Source: an uncultured Bacteroidota bacterium
Lineage (GTDB): Bacteria; Bacteroidota; Bacteroidia; NS11-12g; UBA955
Direction: 5' to 3'
Assembly: GCA_903953615.1 (NCBI GenBank)
Contig: CAJBKH010000354.1
Coordinates: forward strand, 1-6,632
DNA: 6,632 bases
Position numbers and translations under genes: made by a program. The notes under the pieces were generated by a model. That model was not told the DNA's origin, searched no databases, and saw only the letters and a program-made list of their open reading frames with translations. Within the stretch, counting starts at the first letter, position 1. Each line of letters opens with the position of its first letter. This document shows positions 1 through 5,015 of this stretch, piece after piece.

Positions 1-1817
1 AAGACAATTATGTGTGGTTCGATCAATTTACGATTCGCAATTTAGAGATCCTCTACCCTACTTACCAAGGTGGCAAATGTTTGGTAGATGTGCTTGATAG
101 AACGTTGACTCCTATGGGTAGTCGCATGCTTAAAAAATGGCTGGTATTGCCCTTAAAAGATTTACCAGAAATTAATAACCGCTTAAACACAGTTGAGACT
201 TTAATTCAAAATACTTCTGCTTTTACTGAAATCGCAGCGCAACTTAAACAATGTGGCGACATCGAAAGAATCATCTCTAAAATATCTTTATTAAGAGCCA
301 ATCCGCGCGAGGTATTGCAATTGGCGAGGGCTTTAGATTGTGTTAAAAACATCAAACAAATTACCAGTCATTTGCCAGGCACTGAAATGCAAATTTTAAA
401 TGAGCAATTGAATCCTTGTCAGACTTTGATTGATAAAATTACGCGCGAAGTAAAAGTAGATTCTCCTTTGCTCGTGAACAAAGGTGGTGTGATTAACGAT
501 GGTGTAGATGCCGAATTGGATGAATTAAGAGCCTTGGCATATAGTGGCAAAGACTATTTAGTAGGCATACAAAAACGCGAGACAGAACGCACGGGTATTT
601 CATCTTTAAAAATTGCGTTCAACAGTGTGTTTGGTTATTATTTAGAAGTAACCAATACCCACAAAGACAAGGTGCCCGAAGATTGGATTCGCAAACAAAC
701 ACTTACCAATGCCGAGCGCTACATTACCCAAGAATTAAAAACCTACGAAGAAAAAATATTAACGGCCGAGAGTCGCATTTTTGAAATCGAAAACAGATTG
801 TACAGCGAGCTATTGCATTTTATGGCGAGCTATATTACTGCAGTACAATTGAACTCTCAACTATTGGCGCGTATTGACTGTTTGGTAAGCTTTGCGCAAG
901 TATCGCAACAACACAATTACGCTAAGCCAAGCATCAACGATGGTTTCGATTTGAACTTAACCAATTGCCGTCACCCAGTGATCGAACAACAATTAAAAAT
1001 TGACGATACGTATATTCCGAATGATATTTCTTTAGACAAAGAGAAACAAAGAATTGTGATTCTTACCGGACCCAACATGAGTGGTAAGAGTGCGGTGCTA
1101 CGCCAAACGGCTTTGGCTGTGCTGATGGGCCAGATTGGTTGCTTTGTTGCAGCAGAGCGCGCTGAGTTCGGCATGGTGGATAGAATCTATACCCGGGTAG
1201 GTGCCAGCGATAATATATCGAGTGGCGAAAGTACCTTTATGGTAGAGATGATAGAAACCGCAGGCATTTTGAACAATGTAAGCGAGCGTAGTTTAATTTT
1301 ACTAGATGAAATAGGCCGAGGTACCAGCACCTTCGATGGGGTATCCTTAGCATGGGCCATCGCCGAATATTTGGGCAAGCATCCGATGAGTCCTAAAACC
1401 ATTTTTGCAACCCACTACCACGAGCTGAACGAACTCGAGAAAAATGTAGAAGGCATTTGCAATTTCCACATCTCGATTAAAGAAACAAAAAACAAAATTT
1501 TGTTCTTGCGCAAATTGGTAAAAGGCGGCAGCGAACACAGTTTTGGTATACACGTTGCCAAGATGGCGGGTGTGCCTTTAACAGTAGTACAAAGGGCCGA
1601 GCAGATACTCTCCGAATTAGAAAAAGACCGCTCACAAGTAAGTGGTAGAGAAACTTTAAAAACCATTAAAGTTCCCCAATACCAACTCACCATGTTTGGT
1701 GTCAGCGATCCTAAAATAGAAGAGCTGCACAGGCAATTAAAAAGCATGGAGGTGAATGCGTTGACACCAATTGATGCTTTGATGAAATTGCAGGAGTTGA
1801 AAAAACTGGTTGACTAA
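1..1817 (+). CDS. mutS: DNA mismatch repair protein MutS, C-terminal two thirds (5' end outside window)
   Basis: MutS binds mismatched and looped DNA as a dimer and, using ATP, recruits MutL to start strand repair. The reading frame is open from the left edge (the codons before the GTG at 12 encode D-N-Y) and ends at TAA 1815-1817, so the GTG is not a real start. Numbering from position 12, the core/lever helices open with a TPMGSRMLKKW block (residues 33-43), followed by the clamp with FGYYLEVT (207-214). The ATPase domain has Walker A GPNMSGKS (353-360), the SSGEST signature (403-408), Walker B LILLDE (428-433, catalytic Glu433) followed by GRGTSTFDG, and the FATHYHEL loop (465-472). The C-terminal tail ends in a TPIDALMKLQELKKL block typical of MutS. 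About 265 N-terminal residues (mismatch-recognition and connector domains) lie upstream. No frameshift or missing catalytic residue is visible. Confidence 0.98.
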   Translation, partial: DNYVWFDQFTIRNLEILYPTYQGGKCLVDVLDRTLTPMGSRMLKKWLVLPLKDLPEINNRLNTVETLIQNTSAFTEIAAQLKQCGDIERIISKISLLRANPREVLQLARALDCVKNIKQITSHLPGTEMQILNEQLNPCQTLIDKITREVKVDSPLLVNKGGVINDGVDAELDELRALAYSGKDYLVGIQKRETERTGISSLKIAFNSVFGYYLEVTNTHKDKVPEDWIRKQTLTNAERYITQELKTYEEKILTAESRIFEIENRLYSELLHFMASYITAVQLNSQLLARIDCLVSFAQVSQQHNYAKPSINDGFDLNLTNCRHPVIEQQLKIDDTYIPNDISLDKEKQRIVILTGPNMSGKSAVLRQTALAVLMGQIGCFVAAERAEFGMVDRIYTRVGASDNISSGESTFMVEMIETAGILNNVSERSLILLDEIGRGTSTFDGVSLAWAIAEYLGKHPMSPKTIFATHYHELNELEKNVEGICNFHISIKETKNKILFLRKLVKGGSEHSFGIHVAKMAGVPLTVVQRAEQILSELEKDRSQVSGRETLKTIKVPQYQLTMFGVSDPKIEELHRQLKSMEVNALTPIDALMKLQELKKLVD

Positions 1818-1849
1818 TTTGGTAATTTGATAATTTGATAATTATTTGA
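1815..1849 (+). repeat. 8-bp tandem repeat overlapping the mutS stop codon
   Basis: Three consecutive 8-base units, TAATTTGG (1815-1822), TAATTTGA (1823-1830) and TAATTTGA (1831-1838), are followed by a degenerate fourth, TAATTATTTGA (1839-1849). The first unit includes the mutS TAA. Slippage here would add or remove units after the stop without changing MutS. Confidence 0.7.
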
Positions 1850-1851
1850 AG

Positions 1852-1885
1852 TCACACTGAGCTTGTCGAAGTGTGATAATTTTTT
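1852..1885 (+). terminator. REP-like hairpin with T-run, possible mutS terminator
   Basis: TCACACT (1852-1858) and AGTGTGA (1870-1876) form a perfect 7-bp inverted repeat around the 11-base loop GAGCTTGTCGA. A run of six T (1880-1885) starts three bases after the stem. The position 34 bases after the mutS stop fits a Rho-independent terminator, although the stem is short and only moderately GC-rich. The sequence CTGAGCTTGTCGAAG inside it is one I know as a frequent dispersed intergenic repeat in Bacteroidota, so it may be a repeat element that also terminates transcription. Confidence 0.5.
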
Positions 1886-1962
1886 AATCTCTTTAATTGT
1901 TTCTTAATGGCATTAATGAAACTTCGTATTGATCATTTGACGGTTGTTTGACGTCACTTTGT

Positions 1963-1978
1963 CTTGATAGTTATCGGG
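1963..1978. repeat. Degenerate copy of the GATAGCTATC palindrome
   Basis: CTTGATAG followed directly by TTATCGGG resembles the perfect palindrome at 2072-2089. As RNA, all eight positions could pair if G-U pairs are allowed (three wobbles), although the innermost pairs would open as a loop. It is probably a diverged member of the same palindromic family. Confidence 0.45.
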
Positions 1979-2066
1979 AGTCGAATCCATGGACGAATTA
2001 TTTTGAAGCCACAAGGCAGAGGGCTTTACCAATACTTCAAAGGCGAAAATCTCTGACCTAAGCGGC

Positions 2067-2097
2067 GCTTCGTCCGATAGCTATCGGACAAGCTCAG
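2067..2097 (-). repeat. REP-like element carrying an 18-bp perfect palindrome
   Basis: GTCCGATAG (2072-2080) and CTATCGGAC (2081-2089) are exact reverse complements with no spacer. GCTT (2067-2070) and AAGC (2090-2093) extend the stem past a single bulged C at 2071. On the minus strand the element reads CTGAGCTTGTC, then a 15-base palindromic insert, then GAAG. It is therefore the same core as at 1857-1871 but split by the palindrome. Confidence 0.65.
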
Positions 2098-2241
2098 CCT
2101 GACATGGCTTTTGTATTTCTTCAAAGAGGTTGTTGGTGTTCGCATCGAATGCAGGGCGAAAATTCCATCTGTGAATTTTACAAGTAAAAGGCCTAATTCT
2201 ATAACAACATCCATTCTTAAATATTTCAATTTTGTATTCGC

Positions 2242-2385
2242 ATGTCACCATACAAAAACCATTACTACACAACATTGTATACAAAGCCACAGCGGTTTAC
2301 TGCTACCAGCAATCGCTACAATATTTTTACCATCGCGTTGTTGGTGCTGTTGGTGGCCATTGTGAGCATTTTTGCAATTATTTAA
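2242..2385 (+). CDS. Possible small single-pass membrane protein, 47 aa
   Basis: The frame runs from ATG 2242 to TAA 2383-2385, with an in-frame TAA just upstream (2218-2220), so this is the only ATG start. The first 27 residues are polar, aromatic and basic (MSPYKNHYYTTLYTKPQRF, then ATSNRYN). Residues 28-47 are an uninterrupted hydrophobic segment that runs to the C terminus. The layout suggests a tail-anchored inner-membrane protein with its N terminus in the cytoplasm. There is no Shine-Dalgarno sequence, which is normal for Bacteroidota. I do not recognise a family. Its size and position beside a repeat-rich region leave open that it is chance or a gene remnant; the clean hydrophobic block ending at the stop argues for a real product. 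Confidence 0.42.
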   Translation: MSPYKNHYYTTLYTKPQRFTATSNRYNIFTIALLVLLVAIVSIFAII

Positions 2386-2399
2386 ACGTGTAAATTCAG

Positions 2400-2427
2400 T
2401 TGCGGCCACTTTAATTGAAGGCCGTAA
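2400..2427. terminator. Hairpin between the 47-aa ORF and the beta-barrel gene
   Basis: TTGCGGCC (2400-2407) pairs with GGCCGTAA (2420-2427), eight pairs including one G-U, around a 12-base loop. It lies 14 bases after the stop of the small ORF. No T-run follows directly, so it would be a weak or factor-dependent terminator or an RNA stabiliser. Confidence 0.35.
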
Positions 2428-2500
2428 CAACCTATGAATTTCGCAAGTCTTTTTTCCAATTCTATAAACTTTAAAAGCGCCTGAAGTTCATCTTTGAAGC

Positions 2501-3325
2501 ATGAAAAATTTACAATTTAAAGCGCTTATTCTTTTACTTTTAAGTACCCTCAGTTTATATCAACTAAAAGCGCAAAGAACCTATGCGAATTTAAACATTG
2601 GCTATGGCTTTAAAAGCAGTTCACAAAACATCTCAGGATTCAATAATTTTAGTTCGAATGGTGGCAACAGCCTAAGGCATTATGAACAAATTAATTTATC
2701 ATTGGGCCAAGGGGCGCAAGTAGGTGGCGCATTGGGTTACATGTTTAATCCCAACATTGGCATGGAGCTCGGTTTAAATTATTTGAGAGGCGCCAATACA
2801 AATGCTACCCGAAGCAATAACAATGGCTATACCGATTATCATTATTGGGCGAATCAATTTCGCATCAATCCTTGTCTAGTTTTGGCAACAGGCAGAGAGA
2901 AAATCAATCCTTATGCGAAATTCGGACTCGTTGTAGGCATAGGCTCTATCCATCAAACCATGGAAGATTACAGCAGTGGCGACATAGAGCGCATCGCTAT
3001 CAAATCGAATGGCGGAACAGCACTCGGTTTCAACTCGGCCATTGGGGCCATTTTCAACTTAAAAGAGAATGTTAATTTTTTTGCTGAAATCAGTTTGTTG
3101 AGTTTATCATATGCGCCTACCAAAGCCATCATGACCAAAGATGAAGTGAATGGTGTCGACCGCTTACCATCAATGAACACCAGTCAGAAGGAAGATGAAT
3201 ATGTCGACAGTTATACCGTTGACCCCAATAACCAAAGACCGAATTCAATGCCTAGTATTTCATTAAAAACAAAAATGCCGTTTAGTAATGTTGGAATCAA
3301 CATCGGTTTACAATTTACTTTGTAG
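2501..3325 (+). CDS. Secreted outer-membrane beta-barrel protein (porin-like family)
   Basis: This 274-residue protein has a clear Sec signal peptide: MKN at the start, a leucine-rich core at 8-20, and likely cleavage near LKA-Q (24/25). The mature part shows alternating hydrophobic and polar strands rich in Gly and aromatics: YANLNIGYGF (28-37), ALGYMFNPNIGMELGLNYL (77-95), INPYAKFGLVVGIG (135-148), GFNSAIGAIFNL (176-187), VNFFAEISLLSLSYAP (191-206) and VGINIGLQFTL (264-274). Polar stretches at about 96-118 and 207-258 would be surface loops. This matches the Bacteroidota 'outer membrane beta-barrel protein' class (OMP_b-brl type), usually about 200-300 residues. The ligand or partner cannot be told from sequence. 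The ATG at 2501 is chosen because it gives the complete signal peptide. The protein ends in FTL rather than in a terminal Phe. Confidence 0.85.
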   Translation: MKNLQFKALILLLLSTLSLYQLKAQRTYANLNIGYGFKSSSQNISGFNNFSSNGGNSLRHYEQINLSLGQGAQVGGALGYMFNPNIGMELGLNYLRGANTNATRSNNNGYTDYHYWANQFRINPCLVLATGREKINPYAKFGLVVGIGSIHQTMEDYSSGDIERIAIKSNGGTALGFNSAIGAIFNLKENVNFFAEISLLSLSYAPTKAIMTKDEVNGVDRLPSMNTSQKEDEYVDSYTVDPNNQRPNSMPSISLKTKMPFSNVGINIGLQFTL

Positions 3326-3369
3326 GTACTTATCGTCTTTTACAAGGCGGATTTTGAGCCACAATTTCA

Positions 3370-3402
3370 ATTGGTGTAACAATAAATTATTTTCTACATT
3401 TG
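3370..3402 (+). promoter_or_regulatory. Bacteroidota-type promoter for the 62-aa secreted protein
   Basis: TACATTTG (3395-3402) matches the Bacteroidota -7 consensus TAnnTTTG exactly. ATTG (3370-3373) sits 21 bases upstream, one mismatch from the -33 TTTG element. The box ends only 4 bases before the ATG at 3407, so transcription would start at or next to the start codon. Confidence 0.5.
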
Positions 3403-3406
3403 TTAC

Positions 3407-3595
3407 ATGAAAAAAATAATTGCAACATCACTCCTCCTCATTTTTACAGTCGCTACCACCATAGCTGCTAAACCAAAACCTTGCGGCACCTACGAAGGGC
3501 ATAACATTTACAAAGGCGAAAAAGGCGGTTGTTACTATTTAAAAACAAAGAAAAAAGTAAAAGTCTACATCGACAAAAAGCATTGTAAGTGTTAG
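3407..3595 (+). CDS. Small secreted, basic, four-cysteine protein
   Basis: The 62-residue precursor has an N-terminal signal peptide (MKK, hydrophobic core 4-19, likely cleavage after A21). The mature part of about 41 residues is rich in lysine and has four cysteines (C26, C42, C60, C62), which could form two disulfides in the periplasm or outside the cell. The block GEKGGCYYL (37-45) followed by KKVKVYIDKKHCKC (49-62) resembles, from memory, the 'PBCV-specific basic adaptor' type of short domain with its G-x-x-GGCYY and VY-x-(D/R) pattern. That is a resemblance rather than a verified match. Its role is unknown; small cationic adaptors of this type are thought to bind anionic polymers or partners. 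The start is unambiguous because no later ATG preserves the signal peptide. It lies 81 bases after the beta-barrel gene and appears to have its own promoter. Confidence 0.78.
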   Translation: MKKIIATSLLLIFTVATTIAAKPKPCGTYEGHNIYKGEKGGCYYLKTKKKVKVYIDKKHCKC

Positions 3596-3844
3596 GTTGT
3601 AATAGACAATAAATAAAAGCCACTGATTCACAGATTAAATACATTGTTATTGCTCAGAGAATAGAGCGTGTTTCAATGGTTGTTATTTATTCTTATACAT
3701 CAAAATAAGAACGTAAACTTTTATTTTATGAGGTGCCATACTTTTTGGTGTGCTAATTGCGTTATAATTAAAGAGCATCTGAGGTGATTTAAATTTCGAT
3801 GAAACGAATTGCACCTTTGGCAAAGTTTTTAATTTAAGACGCGT
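3596..3844. other. AT-rich intergenic region without a supported gene
   Basis: The stretch holds one perfect AT-rich hairpin (3690-3711) and short frames of 12, 19 and 31 codons that lack any family feature. GATTCACAGATTA near 3625-3637 carries a repeated GATT. I see no RNA gene or convincing promoter here. Confidence 0.6.
3690..3711. terminator. AT-rich hairpin downstream of the 62-aa gene
   Basis: TTCTTAT (3690-3696) and ATAAGAA (3705-3711) form a perfect 7-bp inverted repeat with an 8-base loop, 94 bases after the stop of the 62-aa gene. T-rich sequence follows near 3718-3728. With only one GC pair the stem is weak, so terminator function is doubtful. Confidence 0.25.
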
Positions 3845-3994
3845 ATGAAAAAGCAATTGATTAGGCCCACCGCGGTGCTGGCCATCACCCCCAAAGTAAA
3901 CAAAAGTATCCCCTTTTATTTCACCCTCACACTTATAGTTTTAGCACTGCTATTTTTATCGAGTTGCCAAGCAGGGCATTGTCCTGCAATGTAA
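3845..3994 (+). CDS. Possible tiny lipoprotein precursor, 49 aa
   Basis: The frame runs from ATG 3845 to TAA 3992-3994. It starts MKKQLIR, has a mixed basic segment up to K20, then a hydrophobic core (22-38), then the lipobox LSSC with Cys41. Signal peptidase II cleavage would leave a nine-residue lipopeptide, CQAGHCPAM, with a second cysteine. The signal region is unusually long (40 residues), and its first half is encoded by a GC-rich block (about 3862-3910) that contrasts with the surroundings. It is followed by a strong terminator, which fits an expressed gene. Very small lipoproteins with a few Cys/His/Pro residues after the lipobox do occur in Bacteroidota. No family is recognised, and it could still be a chance frame. 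Confidence 0.45.
   Translation: MKKQLIRPTAVLAITPKVNKSIPFYFTLTLIVLALLFLSSCQAGHCPAM
3864..3883. repeat. GC-rich palindrome inside the tiny lipoprotein frame
   Basis: CACCGCGGTG (3868-3877) is a perfect 10-bp palindrome. GGCC on the left (3864-3867) and GGCC on the right (3880-3883) extend the pairing past a two-base CT bulge. It stands out in AT-rich surroundings and may be a stem-loop or part of a dispersed element. Confidence 0.5.
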
Positions 3995-4024
3995 TATTAC
4001 ACCCATACAATTTTATAAAACATA

Positions 4025-4070
4025 AAAAAAGCCCTAAACCCTGAACTTAGTCGGAGGGCAGGGCTTTTTT
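4025..4070. terminator. Bidirectional Rho-independent terminator
   Basis: AAAAAAGCCCT (4025-4035) and AGGGCTTTTTT (4060-4070) are exact reverse complements (11 bp). CCCT (4039-4042) and AGGG (4055-4058) form a nested inner stem. The A-run on one side and the T-run on the other make it work in both directions. It lies between the 49-aa frame on the plus strand (stop at 3994) and the minus-strand operon (stop at 4087), so it would end both converging transcripts. Confidence 0.88.
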
Positions 4071-4086
4071 ATTGCTATCTCAACTA

Positions 4087-5010
4087 TTAAAGCAGTTCGA
4101 ACATGAAGATGTTTTTCACTTCATCACCGTCTTTTAATTCTACTTTATAACGTCCTTTTTTGAACTTAGGATCTTGTTTGAAATTTACTTTGATTCTTTT
4201 TTGTGTGCCATCAAAACTCACTTTCTCGCGAATGGTATACACATCGTTGCTATCCATCAATTTGCCATTGTCGTTGCTTAAGACAATACCATCTGGATCT
4301 TTCACACGCACATTGTAGGTTTTCTCAACAGTTTTCTCGGTGAGTTGATTGCCCAATACATCGAATGTAATCACTAATTTTTCTACCTTCTTGGCTTTGT
4401 AAATTGGCACATCAATACCTTTTTTGCTATACATAGGCGTAACTATTACAGGTCCTACATTAGGCTCTGCTGCTATGGTTACTTTATCACTTAATCGCTG
4501 GTTACTTGAGTTTAGGGCATTTATTTTTTCTTCTTTGGCTGCTAGTTGTGCGCGGTAATCTTCGTTCTCCATCAACAAGGTTTGTACTTGTGTTTTAAAC
4601 TGGTTGTTTACCACCATCATTTTTTCTAAACTGTCTTTTAAAGCTCTTAACTTTTTAGGACTGCCGCCGCCGCCAATTTGAGAACGCAAAGCCATAATCT
4701 TTTGTTCCTTTAATTCAAGGATTTGTTTTAAGCTATCATTCTCGCTTTGGTACATCGCAATTTCTAATCTTAAACTCGCAACGCTTGCTTCCTCATCGGC
4801 CAACATTTTGTACAATGAATCTTTTAAACCACTGAGTTGTTTCAATGAATCAATATTGCTTTGCGCCATGGCCGTAGCCTTTTGTCCTTTGTCGAACAAG
4901 AGATAGTTAAATACACCAGAGCCGCCCAAAAGCAGACCCAACAGTATTACTAAAATGGTTTTCCCTTTTCCCTTTTTGGGTTCAATTGGGTCCATGATTT
5001 GATCTTCCAT
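4087..5010 (-). CDS. Membrane-anchored periplasmic coiled-coil protein with C-terminal beta domain
   Basis: The protein has 307 residues. The N terminus is short and basic (KKGKGK, 12-17), followed by one transmembrane helix (about 18-39), so positive-inside topology places the rest in the periplasm. Residues 48-110 and 117-178 are heptad-like, rich in Leu, Lys, Glu, Gln and Ser, with repeated 'DSL' turns, and form two predicted coiled-coil stretches broken by IGGGGSPKK (112-120). The C-terminal part (about 186-307) is beta-rich, with KVEKLVITFDVLGNQLTEKT (208-227), VRVKDPDGIVLS (234-245) and FKKGRYKVELKDGDE (283-297). I recall a similar '...K-T-Y-x-V-R-(I/V)-x-(D/K)-P-D-G' domain at the end of uncharacterised Bacteroidota membrane coiled-coil proteins. 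The function is unknown; a structural or tethering role is inferred. The ATG follows the previous gene's stop by 5 bases, indicating translational coupling; M6 is an alternative start. There is no cysteine in the protein. Confidence 0.85.
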   Translation of the reverse strand: MEDQIMDPIEPKKGKGKTILVILLGLLLGGSGVFNYLLFDKGQKATAMAQSNIDSLKQLSGLKDSLYKMLADEEASVASLRLEIAMYQSENDSLKQILELKEQKIMALRSQIGGGGSPKKLRALKDSLEKMMVVNNQFKTQVQTLLMENEDYRAQLAAKEEKINALNSSNQRLSDKVTIAAEPNVGPVIVTPMYSKKGIDVPIYKAKKVEKLVITFDVLGNQLTEKTVEKTYNVRVKDPDGIVLSNDNGKLMDSNDVYTIREKVSFDGTQKRIKVNFKQDPKFKKGRYKVELKDGDEVKNIFMFELL

Positions 5011-5015
5011 ATTAT

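Larger units (their letters stand above)
1818..2241. other. Intergenic region with REP-like palindromes, no convincing gene
   Basis: This stretch after mutS holds the 8-bp tandem repeat, the hairpin at 1852-1876, an imperfect palindrome at 1963-1978 and an 18-bp palindrome at 2072-2089. The CTGAGCTTGTC core occurs in opposite orientations at 1857-1867 (+) and 2087-2097 (-). Reading frames in it (for example 2111-2365 plus, or 2081-2290 and 2026-2229 minus) have no recognisable domain, run through the repeats and overlap one another. I treat the region as non-coding, possibly a dispersed repeat element or a decayed gene. Confidence 0.6.

Noticed and set aside
971..1747. Several minus-strand frames inside mutS
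   Set aside because: They are antisense shadows of the strongly conserved MutS ATPase region.
1852..2097. Possible CRISPR-like or phage attachment repeats
   Set aside because: Repeats are few, unevenly spaced, in opposite orientation and without spacer structure, and there is no integrase or cas gene nearby.
2026..2290. Two overlapping minus-strand frames of 67 and 69 codons
   Set aside because: They read through the repeat (giving the CQAELV-type translation typical of this repeat family) and conflict with each other; no signal or domain is visible.
2111..2365. 84-codon plus-strand frame
   Set aside because: It overlaps the 47-aa frame in another phase, starts beside the REP-like repeat, has Cys/Trp-rich low-plausibility composition and no domain.
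3683..3778. 31-codon minus-strand frame
   Set aside because: No membrane, signal or domain feature; AT-rich DNA gives such frames by chance.
3729..3788. 19-codon plus-strand frame with a C-x-x-x-x-C-x-x-C pattern
   Set aside because: Too short to support as a gene despite the cysteine pattern; no start signal.
3799..3837. 12-codon leader-like frame before the tiny lipoprotein frame
   Set aside because: Considered as a leader peptide, but there is no runs-of-one-amino-acid pattern and no attenuator structure before 3845.
4025..4070. Possible riboswitch or attenuator structure
   Set aside because: A perfect stem flanked by A- and T-runs between two converging stop codons is fully explained as a bidirectional terminator.
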